A stretch of 64,000 nt of DNA. Origin: Linanthus parryae. Lineage: Eukaryota; Streptophyta; Magnoliopsida; Ericales; Polemoniaceae. Shown piece by piece: positions 10,368 to 21,390 of the stretch (position 1 is its first letter; the number at the start of each line of letters is the position of its first letter). Where the stretch lies: assembly GCA_023055425.1 (NCBI GenBank), contig JALGPY010000005.1:84299495-84363494 (forward strand). The letters are read 5' to 3'. The translations under genes and the position numbers were made by a program. A model generated the notes under the pieces. It was not told the origin of the DNA. It worked only from the letters and a program-made list of their open reading frames with translations, and searched no databases.

Positions 10368-12245
10368 ATGCAACCTATCAACCAAGGCACGCAGTTCAAC
10401 ATGGCCCAAGAATACGATCCGGTGCGCTTCGCTAACATGGAGCAAGCCACCATGGCCTTGACAGAACTTATCCAAGAGTCTCGTAGCGGAGGAGGTGAAA
10501 TAATGAGGAAGGTAGCAGAACTTCGTCCGGAATTCTTCTACGGAACAGACGATCCCACTATCTTGGAGAACTGGATCCGAGATTTCGACAAGGCACTAAA
10601 ATCGGCTCGTTGCCCTGAAAGCCAACGGGTGGAAGTGGCTCTTTACTATTTTAAGAAGGAAGCGGATAACTGGTGGTCCTTGAAAGGCGAGGAACTTCTC
10701 GCGACTGAAGGTTTTGGATGGGAACACCTGAAGAAAGCAATGCGGGAACGGTTCTATCCAGATCATGTTAAGGATAGGAAATTCAAGGAGTTCATGAACT
10801 TGAAACAGGGAAGCGACAGTCTCGTGGACTACTTCAACAACTACATGGAGGTAGTAAGATTTGGAGGAGCTCTTGTGCCTACAGAGACAAAGAAGGTTAA
10901 AAGGTTTGTGGAGGGTCTGAATTATCAATTGAGAAGGTCAATAGGACCTGTCCAGTTCAACACCCTACTAGATGCTTATGGAGCGGCACAAGATATGCAG
11001 AGAATGCACGAGGAGAATCTGGAGGAGAGTAGGAAAAGGAAGGCAGAAGCACCTACCAATCAAAACCGTGGAGGCGGCCACAATGGTGGAGATAAGAAGT
11101 TTCGAGCAAACCCAAACACCAACTATCAGAATGAGAATCAGGGAAATCCAGGAGGGAATCACTTCAACGGTGGCTCAGGCCCAGCTAGAGTTTACCACTG
11201 CCGTCGGTGCAACATAAACCATCCAGGAAAGGACTGTCGAGGCAATAAGGTCACTTGTCTTAACTGCGGAAAGCTAGGCCATCGAAAGTTTGAGTGCCGA
11301 GCAAGGAACCACAGGAACCACAATGGAGGAAACCACAACAACTCATATGGAGGAAATGGAGGGTTCCAGGGAGGCCGCAACCACTTTCAAGGAGGAAACC
11401 AGCATGGAAATTACCAGCAGGGCGGGGGAAACCGCTATGGAAAAAACAATGGAGGCTATAACCAGAACAACAACCGCCAAGGTGAGGGTGGATACAACAA
11501 CCTCCAGCAAGGGAACGTCGCAGCTCCAGCAGCAAGAGCCCCAGCAGCACCAGCTCAGCATGGACAAAGAGCAGCAGGCACCATCAATGTCATGAACCAA
11601 AAACAGGCGGACCAGGCCAACGTGGTGACTGGTACATTCCTTACCCACTCAGTCCCATCTTTAGTCTTATTTGATTCTGGAGCATCGTTTTCTTTCATAT
11701 CATCCTCTTTTGCAAAGAATCTAGACTTACCAGCCGAAGGAGAAGGCTTTGAAGTCTACAGCGATGCATCCAAGCATGGTCTAGGGTGTGTTTTAATGCA
11801 GAACAAGAAGGTAATAGCTTATGCCTCAAGACAGTTAAAGCCCTATGAGGAGAACTACCCAACACATGACTTAGAGTTGGCAGCAGTGGTGTTTGCGTTG
11901 AAGATTTGGAGACACTACTTATATGGGACGACTTGTAAGTTCTTTACAGATCACAAGAGCTTGAAGTACATATTCACGCAAAAGGAGCTGAATATGCGAC
12001 AGAGAAGGTGGTTGGAATTGATTAAGGATTATGATCTTCAGATCCAGTATCATGAAGGAAAAGCGAATGTGGTAGCAGATGCGCTAAGTAGGAAGACCAC
12101 ACACTCAGTAAACTCATTATGGGTTTTGCCAAATAAGCTCTATGAGGAATTTCGGAAGTTGGAGATTGAGTTTTGCACAATTGGGACTGTAGAGAGTTTA
12201 GTGTGCAATTTGACAGTGGTTCCGGACATTTTCACAGAGATATGA
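10368..12245 (+). CDS. Gyp1 gag-protease remnant-RNase H fusion
   Basis: 625 residues. The gag capsid domain spans about residues 40-230. A first cysteine motif ([13 protein letters not shown], about 279-291) precedes a canonical CX2CX4HX4C knuckle ([14 protein letters not shown], about 297-310), followed by a Gly/Asn-rich tail. Protease starts at [12 protein letters not shown] (about 434), but after some 20 residues the sequence becomes the end of the RT thumb and then RNase H ([28 protein letters not shown]). Most of protease and all fingers and palm of RT are missing, with the frame kept. It ends at a TGA (12243-12245); the integrase continues in the same frame. Confidence 0.88.
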   Translation: MQPINQGTQFNMAQEYDPVRFANMEQATMALTELIQESRSGGGEIMRKVAELRPEFFYGTDDPTILENWIRDFDKALKSARCPESQRVEVALYYFKKEADNWWSLKGEELLATEGFGWEHLKKAMRERFYPDHVKDRKFKEFMNLKQGSDSLVDYFNNYMEVVRFGGALVPTETKKVKRFVEGLNYQLRRSIGPVQFNTLLDAYGAAQDMQRMHEENLEESRKRKAEAPTNQNRGGGHNGGDKKFRANPNTNYQNENQGNPGGNHFNGGSGPARVYHCRRCNINHPGKDCRGNKVTCLNCGKLGHRKFECRARNHRNHNGGNHNNSYGGNGGFQGGRNHFQGGNQHGNYQQGGGNRYGKNNGGYNQNNNRQGEGGYNNLQQGNVAAPAARAPAAPAQHGQRAAGTINVMNQKQADQANVVTGTFLTHSVPSLVLFDSGASFSFISSSFAKNLDLPAEGEGFEVYSDASKHGLGCVLMQNKKVIAYASRQLKPYEENYPTHDLELAAVVFALKIWRHYLYGTTCKFFTDHKSLKYIFTQKELNMRQRRWLELIKDYDLQIQYHEGKANVVADALSRKTTHSVNSLWVLPNKLYEEFRKLEIEFCTIGTVESLVCNLTVVPDIFTEI

Positions 12246-13706
12246 GAAGGTCAGTGTACTGACGAATTCCTACAACAAGTGAAAGAGAAGGTTGAGAAGG
12301 GTGAGGCACCTGATTTCAAGATTGAGGAAGATGGAAGCATAAGATTCAAGGGAAGGTGGTGCATACCAATGAAATGTTCAGAAGTGAAGGAGAAGATAAT
12401 GAAGGAAGCTCACAACACTCCGCACTCGGTACATCCTGGAGGAGACAAACTCTACAAGGATTTAAAGAAAAACTTTTGGTGGAGGAACATGAAGAGGGAA
12501 GTAGCAGATTTCGTGGCTCGTTGCCTAACTTGCCAGAAGGTCAAGTTTGAACATAAAAGACCCGGAGGAATGATGCAGCCATTGGACGTACCTGTTTGGA
12601 AATGGGATTCCATCTCAATGGATTTTGTGACGGCTTTGCCAGTATCAACTAATGGGATGAACCAAATTTGGGTAGTGGTTGACCGGCTAACGAAGACAGC
12701 AAGGTTCATTCCCATGAAAGACACATGGGACATGGAGAAGAGGGCTAGTGCATACATTCAGAACATAGTGAGATTACACGGAGTACCTAATTCCATCGTT
12801 TCGGATAGAGATCCCAATTTCTTATCGCACTTTTGGAAAGAACTACAGAGGTCTATGGGTACGGAGCTCAAATTAAGCACAGCTTTTCATCCAGCAACAG
12901 ATGGGCAGACAGAAAGGACAATTCAGACACTAGAAGACATGCTTAGGGCGTGTATTTTGGATTTCGGAGGATCATGGGTGGATAAGTTACCACTGATAGA
13001 ATTCTCCTACAACAACAGCTACCATGCAAGCATAGGGATGGCACCCTATGAAGCACTCTACGGACGGAAGTGTAGGGCACCTTTGTGTTGGAGTGAAATA
13101 GGTGAGACACTTATTCTAGGACCACAGATGATTGAGGACTCGATGAATCAGATAAGAATAATTCGGCAAAGAATGAAGGCAGCCCAGGATCGGCAGAAGT
13201 CTTATGCAGATTCGAAGAGAAGGCCTTTGGAGTTCAATAAAGGTGACAAAGTGCTTTTGAAGGTTTCACCAACTAAGGGGGTAATGCAGTTCAACCAAAA
13301 AGGGAAGCTGAGCCCGAAGTTCATTGGACCCTATGAAGTATTGGAACGTATCGACGAGGTTTCCTACCGCCTAAACCATCCCAATAACCTAGGTAGAATC
13401 CATAACGTCTTCCATGTCTCTCAACTCAAGCCATACATCCCTGATAAAAGTCATGTCCTTGATCCCGAGCCAATTGAGTTAGATCCAGCCTTAACCTATG
13501 AAGAACAACCAATCAAAATCTTAGACAGGAAAACCCGAGATACCCGTACCAAGTCAATCACGCTGGTCAAGGTCCTTTGGTCGAACCATCTCATAGAAGA
13601 GGCCACGTGGGAGTCAGAGGAGATCATGAAGAAACGTTACCCGCATTTATTTGATCAGGTATTACCAAGAGTGCCGAGGACGTCACTCCCTTTGAGGGGG
13701 GGATGA
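12246..13706 (+). CDS. Gyp1 integrase with chromodomain-like tail
   Basis: The frame continues directly from the upstream TGA; an internal ATG at 12279 gives 475 residues. It has a zinc-binding HHCC region ending CLTCQK, and the three catalytic acids in SMDFVTALP, SDRDPNF and the Glu of DGQTERT. These insert element DNA into chromosomes. A GPY/F-like region (FIGPYEVLERI) and a C-terminal segment with KVLWSNHLIEEATWE follow; the latter is the chromodomain-like module that directs chromoviruses to particular chromatin. All catalytic residues are present, so this integrase could be functional if translated. Confidence 0.88.
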   Translation, partial: EGQCTDEFLQQVKEKVEKGEAPDFKIEEDGSIRFKGRWCIPMKCSEVKEKIMKEAHNTPHSVHPGGDKLYKDLKKNFWWRNMKREVADFVARCLTCQKVKFEHKRPGGMMQPLDVPVWKWDSISMDFVTALPVSTNGMNQIWVVVDRLTKTARFIPMKDTWDMEKRASAYIQNIVRLHGVPNSIVSDRDPNFLSHFWKELQRSMGTELKLSTAFHPATDGQTERTIQTLEDMLRACILDFGGSWVDKLPLIEFSYNNSYHASIGMAPYEALYGRKCRAPLCWSEIGETLILGPQMIEDSMNQIRIIRQRMKAAQDRQKSYADSKRRPLEFNKGDKVLLKVSPTKGVMQFNQKGKLSPKFIGPYEVLERIDEVSYRLNHPNNLGRIHNVFHVSQLKPYIPDKSHVLDPEPIELDPALTYEEQPIKILDRKTRDTRTKSITLVKVLWSNHLIEEATWESEEIMKKRYPHLFDQVLPRVPRTSLPLRGG

Positions 13707-13870
13707 TGTGACAAAACGAGTACTTTCCACCTTTCTTGCATACCCTTTTTAAACATAAATGTTGCATGTTCATTGGAATTTCATACATTTTTCATAAGCA
13801 TTAGTTTCATCTCTCATGAAGCGTGTCGTAGTTTATCCAAAAGAATTTTGAGCTTCGGGGACGAAGCTTT

Positions 13871-13888
13871 ATTTTAAGGGGGAGATGA
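13871..13888 (+). other. Gyp1 polypurine tract
   Basis: A purine run, TTTTAAGGGGGAGATGA, directly precedes the 3' LTR TG. This is where plus-strand DNA synthesis is primed in LTR retrotransposons. Confidence 0.8.
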
Positions 13889-16716
13889 TGAAATACCTCG
13901 TACTTTGTTTGGGGCTATTTTGTTATTTAGAGAGTTGTGTTGTTATTGAGTAATTCAAGTCATAGTTTCTAAAGTTAGAAAAAAAATACTACTAGTAAAC
14001 TTGTTACTTAGTGGTAATTCCAAAAATACCCCTCTTGCGTTTGCAATCTTGTAGTTAACTTAATTTGTAGTATTTGCCTACCAACCCTCAACTTCTTACT
14101 ACTTCAATTTCTACCACAAATAATTTGTTGGGAGAGTTGTAATTTCTCTCAAGTCCCTCCCCACCACTACCAAAGTCAACACTAATAAAAAAATACTCCT
14201 ACCTCTTCCTATGGAGCTATACCCACACTTGTAGTCACATGTCCATATATGATGAACCCCTCACACACATTAACACTACCACATCATTTAATCACTCCTT
14301 CCACCCTCAATTATCTCTCTCTCACTCCTAAATTTCGTCCAAAACAATGAGGGCATGATAAACATCACCCTCTTCTTCAAAAACCCACTTCTATCATCTC
14401 TTTCTTACTTCCATTGAAGGAGCTTCAAGTCTAGGGAGAAATCAAGCACTCAACGACCCTCCAAAACTCCAAAATCTCTATAAGGTCTGGTAGTAAGTGT
14501 TCTTTCCTTTCTTTTCCCCTTCATATCTTGTGAAAATAGTTGTTGGAATCATGTCTTGTTTGAAATCTCTTGATTTGATGATGCATGTGTGCCTAGAGCA
14601 TGAAATTGTGACTTCGGACTTGTGTTTTATCAAATTTTCCACTTGATTCCTCAAATTTCTTATTTGATTTCTTTTTATATGTTTAAATGGCTGTTTTTGA
14701 GCATAGGAACATGTTTCTCAAGTTGCATGTATCATAGAAATGATTTGATCAAGATTTGGAGGTTTTAGGGAAACATGCATGTTGATACAATCTGTGTAGT
14801 GTGTGAAAATCGTGGTATATGTTATACTTTGGTCTCTTTAGAAAAATTTAAAACTCATATTTAATGAAACTAGACTCAAAGGGGGTCATTTTGAGAAAAA
14901 AATCATCTTCATAGCATTCTTGGATAATGAGTAATGGTCATTTGAACTTGCATGTTTTGTGGAACTCTGTTTCAGTACCAGTCTTGGAATTTTCACTAAA
15001 AATCTCATTTTCAGAAACTTTTTGAACTCCCTCTTTCTTGTGTACTAACTAGACATATATAACATTAATTCTGGAGAAGATGAGCATCATTGCTATTCTC
15101 CAAGGGGTAGTAACCACCTTTTGAAGTTGAGATTTACTTTCAGAATTATCTCTACACAACACTCTTTGTTTATTTTATATCTTTATTTATATAGTAGCTA
15201 TTAACAAGATTCTTGATGTTTCAGAAACTAGACACATTTTTCTACCTTACGAGAGAGTTTCAAATTTTTTAAAAGTATTTTGGTATTGTAAATACGGCTC
15301 TAAAGTCAGAGCTACAAATCTGTCCAGATTTGTAGTTTCACATTTTTATAATAACTTGAATTTTTACATGTCTAAGTGTTGGATTTGATGTGTTTTGATA
15401 AGTGAACATAATTATATGTGCATTTGTGAAATATGTGATTATTTAGCATGTATGTTACATTTGGATTATGTATGTGTAACTTGGTGGTAATGAGTACGTA
15501 TATGTGTGATTGTAGACATCGGGTTCGTAGGAGACGAGTTTGTGCCTTCGGAATTCTAGGATTGCTCTTTGTTGCCTCGCGCTTGTATATCCTTTGGTAA
15601 GTATATGTGTGCAAACTTTACAAATCAAATTTAGATTTTAGTTGATTTTCAAACTTGCAAATTAGGTTATGAAAATGAAAATTGGAGCATGTGAGAACTT
15701 TTAATAATCTATATCGTACTCGTTGAAAATTATTTGGGAAAAACTTTTAGTTGTGAAAAGAAAATATGTTTGAAATCGGGAATCAATAATACACTCATAA
15801 TAGATATAGGGCTATGTACGGAGTTATATTGTGGCTATGGTCGGGGACGCCAAGCGATCCCCCAACTATATAGCCGGAAGCAATGCTTCACTTCATTGGA
15901 TAAAACTTAAATGTTTAAAATACACCCCCGATGAGCCTATATGTATCAAGGTATTGCGGCCAAGGGGTTTATAGAGCTAGAGTGCTACTTATACTTGTAC
16001 GAGTCACTACGGTATAGGGGTGTCGACACTTAAGGCCTTTTAGCTAGAATTTGTGAGCGGGGATTAACGTATGGGCTCCCATAACGCTCGGGAGAAATAG
16101 GGTTGCTAAACCCTAGAATGCACCCTTTAGCAATTTATTGTGATTCCTCCGTCTACATTGATCCCGTTGGTGGCTCTGGATATGCCCCAACCAAATGAAA
16201 ACGTTAAAGTAACTTGCTACAACAATTAAACAATTGTTTTAAATTTCGGAAAATATTATTTCTTTTTTTACTGCCATTATTTAAATTCTTCTTACCTCTT
16301 TTGTAACTTATAACTGTGTTTCCTAGCCATCTATTTACGCCTTGTAGCCTATATTTACTCAGTTTTGACTGACTTTATTTAAATTGTGGTGCTCCATTAT
16401 TTTATTTTAAATCACCACAGGTTCGAGCTCGCGAGGGAGGGGGACGTTCAACTAAATATAGGCAACGATAGTATATAGATCACGTAGCCTCCATGACAAT
16501 TCTTTTCTTTTGGTAGTCGTATTACTTTTGTTTGTTTTTTTTGTGAACAACGATGTACAAACGTTTTATTGTAAATAGTAATGTAATCGGTGGATTTTGT
16601 TTGATCGCATATAACCAAGAACCGTGATCCTACTCCGTTACCCTAAGAGGTTCATCACCTTGGGTGGAGGGCACTCTTCATAATTTCCGAAGGTTCGGGA
16701 ATTATGGGGTGTTTCA
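13889..16716 (+). repeat. Gyp1 3' LTR (2828 bp)
   Basis: Matches the 5' LTR from TGAAATACCTCG to GTGTTTCA, without the roughly 320 bp rearranged block. Differences scored by eye are few and scattered, with a small cluster near 14110-14130, consistent with recent insertion. Confidence 0.92.
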
Positions 16717-16721
16717 TTAAT
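16717..16721. repeat. Gyp1 target-site duplication, right copy
   Basis: TTAAT, matching GTAAT at 5071-5075 in four of five bases. Confidence 0.65.
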
Positions 16722-17310
16722 AGGCTCAGAACGGGTACGAAGAGATGAACGAAAGGGATTGAACTCAATAGTCAGTCATTTAGGGCATACAATAACATGT
16801 CTTCATCATCAATATAAACCATCGAAACAGCCAATTTTTCACGAATTAATTTGAGATTTCGCATATAGACATCAACATAATCATTCTTCTTCTTGATACT
16901 TTCAGTTCATGTTTAAGTTGCAAAATATTGGTACGGGTAAGAGACGCATACCTAGCCTCTAGGGTTAACCAAGCAGAGCGAGAATTTGTCTTACCAATAA
17001 CCAGAGTTAGAGCCTCCTGAGTGAGTGTTGCGTTAATGAGGGTGAGAATCGCTTGATGTTGAATCATCCATGCATGAAACGCTGGATTAGGAAGGGGATC
17101 GGAGGCGTCGGGGCCCGTAATAGACTCCGGTGGTGGCGGATGTGAACCGCCAAGAAATTTGTAGAGATCTTGAGTGCGAAGAACAAAGGTGACTTGATGT
17201 TTCCATAGAACGTAATTGGTATAATCGAGTTTAAACGGGACAAGGTTGTTGATATTTGCAAGAATATAGAGAGGGTTATGCGGTGCAGAAGCCATGGTTG
17301 TGAGACTCAT
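16722..17310 (-). pseudogene. Cop1 gag 5' half
   Basis: The open frame 17310-16846 starts at MSLTTMASAP just after the primer site. It encodes the plant copia gag N-terminus, with NLVPFKLDYTNYVLWKHQV and a region typical of the UBN2-type gag domain. A frameshift near 16900 moves the reading to another frame, which continues with DEDMLLYALN and a later stop before meeting the Gyp1 boundary. The missing C-terminal half is at 4529-5075. Confidence 0.8.
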
Positions 17311-17323
17311 GGCTCTGATACCA
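17311..17323 (-). other. Cop1 primer binding site
   Basis: GGCTCTGATACCA is the exact reverse complement of TGGTATCAGAGCC, the initiator-Met tRNA primer site, abutting the LTR. Confidence 0.9.
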
Positions 17324-17719
17324 TGAAAGCAAACCCAGATTTAGGGTTTGCAGAGAGGATAAACACAGAGGATGAAACGGCAGAGAAGATGAAATGAGCC
17401 AAAACAAAGCTAGGTTTTCTCATTGATTAAGGCAACTTATACAAGGTAATCCAACGAGCTGATTTACAACCGTTGGATGATAAGGTCAAGGATCAAAAGG
17501 ACATAAATACCCTTCTGGGTTAACACACTTACAAACTAATCTTTTGATAATTCATAAGAAGCCCAGAACTTTGGTAAATAATAATAATGCGACACTTGTT
17601 TGTAAGACTTATAGAAGACACCTTCTTGAGATTTAGGCTTCAGTCCTTTTACTTCAGAAAATGTCAGAACAGCACCCAAGACTTCAATAATCTTCAGAAC
17701 ATCACCATTTTGGCTAATA
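17324..17719 (-). repeat. Cop1 5' LTR (396 bp)
   Basis: On the minus strand it runs from TATTAGCC at 17719 to GCTTTCA at 17324. The TA..CA termini depart from the usual TG..CA but match Cop2. The following five bases, TGCAC (17720-17724), would be its target duplication; the other copy is lost with the truncated 3' LTR. Confidence 0.85.
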
Positions 17720-17924
17720 TGCACAACCAGATGGGAACATTAAAGAATCTTTGCTCGTACATATTCCATCGACTCTCAAAGAGTTATTTATGACACTGAT
17801 TTGAAAGCAACAAAATATTAACTTGGACAAAGGTCTGAACCCAAATATTTCATATTTCAATAGAAAATATTGAGTCACATCCACTGGATCAATTGAATTG
17901 AAGGTTAAATGTTTCCATTCAATG

Positions 17925-18179
17925 TACCACTCCGTCCCACTTGAAATGCACCATTTGAATTTTAACCCGTAACCGGGTCACTTTGACCCGGTGATTTGGA
18001 TCGCCGATGTAATTTTTCGATAATTTTTTATGGTCTTGTAGAATAAGAGTTACTCTACAACACTATAAAAAAATTATTTAAAAATTGCAAAGTTTTTCTA
18101 TCCAAATCATCGGGTCAAAGTGACCAAATGAATAATGGTAAAAGTTCAAATGGTGCAAAAGAGGTGGAACATAGTGGTA
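17925..18179. mobile_element. Stowaway-like MITE (family 1), copy A
   Basis: About 255 bp including TA at both ends. The left end reads CCACTCCGTCCCAC; the right end is a diverged inverted copy ending AGTGG. Inner arms carry matching GGGTCACTTTGACCC-type segments around an AT-rich centre. A diverged family member lies inverted at 35524-35785, and a copy of this same insertion lies at 62665-62920. Non-autonomous; no ORF. Confidence 0.8.
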
Positions 18180-18914
18180 TTAGAAATACATAGGAAAACT
18201 TAAAGTCAAAGTAAGAAATTTCAGCATTCACTCATAAAACAATTAGGATAACGACATGTCAAGAAAATCAAACTTGGGAAAATTTGATTGGTGAATGGAT
18301 TCCATGTTATGACACTTGGAATAACATGCAACGTGTCTTTTATAAAACGCTTCTCATATCATCCGTGGCGGAAGGATTGGAGCCTTCTCTATTACGTGGC
18401 ACCAAAATTTTAATTGCGCTCATCTTATAAATTATTTAGGAGTTTAACATAGAAATAATTTTAAAATGTAGAGGTAAAGGGAAACAAAAATGAAAATTTC
18501 TCGTGTCATACAGTTAGATTATATGAGCAGACAGAAAACCCATAAAATCGAACAAAATGCAATGTTTTATAATCTTAGTCATCTTCTCAATATACTTTTT
18601 TTTCCTTATGTATAAACTCATACGATCAAATAGTGAGAAAATGATGAATGAATGATTCAAGAAACAAATTAAAATGTAAAAAATCCAATAAATGTTTTTT
18701 TTGTCTTTTTTTAGCTTAACCGTTGAGAACTTCAATTAAGAGAAACGACGAATACAACTTGAAAAAACAAATCCACGGAGCACAAACTTACCATGCTCCC
18801 TCCCACTACCCAAACATGCACATCCAGCAGAACAAAGAAACGAAAATACAGTCGATTGTTTAGGAAATAAAAGATAACATCGAAGATAACAACATGGAAA
18901 TGGGATTAAGGGCC
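18180..18914. other. Non-coding part of duplicated segment
   Basis: AT-rich sequence shared with 62921-63656. Small open frames are not conserved between the two copies. Nothing recognisable. Confidence 0.5.
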
Positions 18915-19283
18915 TTAAACTGATTTCCCTTTCCTTGATCCTGATTTCTCCTTGAGAAAGTTGATAAGAACTTCCTCGTTTGGATCCACCATATTACCAT
19001 TCACCAAGATGAAACCTTGTGAATTCGCCTTGTACATAGCTGCTAACTCTTCCATCCTCCTCATTTCCTCTTCAACTTTAATCTTCATTTGTTCCTCATT
19101 CTTAATTTTGTCCTCCAAGAAACGATCCAGAGCAGCTGCAAAGCATTTCTTCTTCTTCTTTTCTCCTCCACCCTCTGTCAGCATTGGGGCTTTCCCTTTT
19201 GTCACACTTGAAGCTCGAGGCTTTCTCTGCTTTGAAGAGCTAGAACCAGAAGACTTGGGTTTCTTCTTCTTGTCCGCAAGCAT
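18915..19283 (-). CDS. Small Lys/Ser-rich hypothetical protein next to LINE ORF2
   Basis: 122 residues. The N-terminus is Lys/Ser-rich (KKKKPKSSGSSSSKQRKPRA), resembling a nuclear-localisation or DNA-contact tail. The central part is predicted helical and coiled-coil-like (EEMRRMEELAAMYKA), and the C-terminus is basic. I do not recognise the family. The ATG lies 2 bp after the stop codon of the LINE reading frame, on the same strand. A second copy at 63657-63980 is also open but has a 15-codon in-frame deletion and many amino-acid changes. It could be a gene fragment carried with the LINE 3' end or a degenerate host gene; expression is unproven. Confidence 0.45.
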   Translation of the reverse strand: MLADKKKKPKSSGSSSSKQRKPRASSVTKGKAPMLTEGGGEKKKKKCFAAALDRFLEDKIKNEEQMKIKVEEEMRRMEELAAMYKANSQGFILVNGNMVDPNEEVLINFLKEKSGSRKGKSV

Positions 19284-19285
19284 AT

Positions 19286-21390
19286 CTATTGCTGTGTATG
19301 GTTAGGCATGAAAACATTATAAATTTGAGCAGTTAGATTCGCAACTTCAAAATATCAGTTTTCAACCATAGGAGTGTTGCTTTTGAAGATGGCTGCATTT
19401 CTGTTTTTCCAAATGATCCAACATGCTGCAATTCAAAAGAAATCCTCGAATTGTGGGTGTACTGTTCTCTTAATCCAAAGATCGATCCATTGAACAAAAT
19501 TTGAAGTGAAAATATTTATGTTGAGATTAGCAAAGAGAGATCTTGAAAAGTTACATTACATGAAAATGTGGTCAATAGTTTCATTTGTTTGAATGCATAG
19601 AATACAGTTAGAATTGCAATTGATCCCTCCAGAGCTCAGAAACTCTCTTGTAGGTAGGTTTTGATGAGCTAATTTCCAATAAAATAATTTAAGTTTAAAA
19701 GGTATTTTAAGTTTCCAAATGTGTTTCCAATTAAGATTAAGAGTAGTGGGATTGAAAGATTTCAAATAGGAATTATAGTGGGACAAGGTCAAGGCGAATG
19801 CAGATAATTGTAAAGGGACTTCACTGAGAAGGTTTGGTTAGCATCAAGATCCAGGTCTGTTCATTAGAATTTGATTTTAAAGGGGGTACAAATAATGAGA
19901 TTAACAAGCCATGGAGGGAAGATGTTAGCTAAAAGAGTATGATTCCAAGTGACTCCTCCTCCATCACACACATTTGTTAGATCTTTGACCCATTTAACAT
20001 TGCAGTTAGGATGCAAAAATTTCTTGACAGAATCTCCCGGGACATCACGAATCCAAGGGTGTTTAGTAACTGAAATATGATTGCAATCAGCAAGCTGCCA
20101 AAGGAGACACCCTTGCAAGAGGTTCTTAACTTTGATTATTTCCTTCCACATAGGAGATGCATTCAGAGGAGCACTGTGTAACAAAAAAGAGTTCCTTTTA
20201 AAATATTTAGAAAGCAGAAAGTTTGAAGCCAAAGAACGTTAATTTGAAAGGATATCCCAAGCATTTTTACAGAAAAGAGCATGGTTAAAATTTTAATGTT
20301 ATTAAATCCTAAGCTCCCTTATTAACCCTAAGACAAAGATTATTCCAAGAGATGCAATGAAGGGTTTTTTTGGAGGGGTTATCAGTCCAAAAGAAGTTAT
20401 TAAAAATAAAAGTAAGAGTAGTAGAAGTCTTTGATGAAATGAGCATAACCGAAAGTGGGTAAACTAAGAAGCTAGTTAAAATAGCCTTAATGAGGGTAGC
20501 ACGACCAAATTTATTTAGTAACAAACCCTTCCAAGAAGCACATTTATTTCTAACATTTTCAATAATAAGAGATTCATTTTTATTTTTGGAGAGACTAAAC
20601 GTGGAATCAAAGAAAAAACCCAAGTAGTTGCCTATATGAGAAGTGCAGTTTACATTAAGGGTAGAAATTAAATTGTTAATATCGTCACGAGTGCAATTGG
20701 GAGAGAAAGTTATTGAAGACTTGGTAAAATTAATAACCTCTCATGATTAATTGGCAACCCTATTAAGAATATTTAAAATGACATTACCAACATTAGGGGT
20801 AATTTTAAAGAACAGGATACTGTCATCTGCAAACTGTATATGAGAAATCGAAGGACCAATACTAGCTGAAGGGGCACCATACATGAGTCTTGCATTACAA
20901 GCAAAAGCAACATATTTGGATAACGCCTCGACGCACAGAATGAAGATAAATAGTGATAAGGGGTCCCCATGTCTCAAACCACGGTAAGGTTTAAACTTAT
21001 GTGATGGAGGTCCATTAATAATAATAGAGTATGAGACCGTTGTGAGACATTGCATAATAAGAGGGGTAAAGAAGGGAGGAAAGTGAAATTGGTGAAGAGT
21101 GGCCTCTATGAAGTCCCACCTAAGTCTATCAAAAGCCTTAGAGATGTCTAATTTCAGTGCTGCATATTTTGGTAAATTAGGGTCAGAGTATTTAGAAATA
21201 TTATGCAAGATGTCTTGTGTGAGAAGAATATTGTGTTGAATACTACGATTAGGTATAAACCCATTTTGGTTGTCTGAAATCAAAAAAGATAAGACTACTT
21301 TAGTATGATTCGCTAAAACTTTGGAAATAATTATATAAAGAACATTACAAAGACTAATAGAACGATAGTCCGTAATTTTTGTTGCATTTT
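19286..21390 (-). pseudogene. LINE (L1-type) ORF2 fragment: reverse transcriptase and C-terminal zinc region
   Basis: Several minus-strand frames in LINE order. 21283-20747 holds RT with NQNGFIPNRSI, LKLDISKAFDRL, GLRHGDPLS and FADDSILF (the DD is the catalytic pair). 20623-20309 holds the RT thumb and 20232-19864 a connector. 19792-19556 is a zf-RVT-like segment (WKLKIPFKLKLFYWKLA, CILC, HIF). A degenerate tail with CWIIWKNRN ends at TAG 19286-19288. The endonuclease and first RT motifs are absent, so it is 5'-truncated near 21390. Stops and frameshifts break it throughout. Confidence 0.85.

Larger units (their letters stand above)
5076..16716 (+). mobile_element. Gyp1: Ty3/gypsy chromovirus-like LTR retrotransposon lacking RT
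   Basis: Two long LTRs (5076-8225 and 13889-16716) start TGAA and end TTTCA. They enclose a primer site, two extra ORFs, gag, truncated protease, RNase H, integrase and a chromodomain-like tail, then a polypurine tract. Gypsy order (integrase last), about 3 kb LTRs and the C-terminal chromodomain suggest the Tekay/Del branch. The LTRs look on the order of 1% different over their shared length by eye, so insertion was recent. Nearly all of the protease and the whole reverse transcriptase are missing through an in-frame deletion, so the copy is non-autonomous. Confidence 0.93.
1260..17719 (-). mobile_element. Cop1: Ty1/copia LTR retrotransposon, interrupted by Gyp1
   Basis: On the minus strand the order is 5' LTR (17324-17719), primer site (17311-17323), gag, protease remnant, integrase, reverse transcriptase-RNase H and a truncated 3' LTR (1260-1361). 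This is the copia order, with integrase before reverse transcriptase. The element is split within gag by Gyp1 (5076-16716). Only the last 102 bp of the 3' LTR remain, so the left end was lost by deletion or rearrangement and no target duplication can be shown. Gag and integrase carry frame or active-site damage, while the RT-RNase H frame is long and open. Its protein and LTR-end features resemble Cop2, so the two are probably the same lineage. Confidence 0.9.
17818..19400. repeat. Duplicated segment, copy 1
   Basis: From AACTTGGACAAAGG at 17818 the sequence is closely similar, in the same orientation, to 62559-64000. The shared segment contains a Stowaway MITE, about 730 bp of non-coding sequence, a small ORF and the 3' end of a LINE. 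Copy 1 has about 87 bp near 19293-19380 that copy 2 lacks, bounded by TTGC on both sides. The right extent is unknown because copy 2 meets the window end. Confidence 0.9.

Noticed and set aside
11290..11648. Several overlapping open frames on both strands in Gyp1 gag
   Set aside because: Shadows caused by the Gly/Asn/Gln-rich low-complexity part of gag.
18915..19283. Possible NAM-associated or Myb/SANT-type C-terminal domain in the small ORF
   Set aside because: Only Lys-richness and a helical segment support it; no diagnostic residues.
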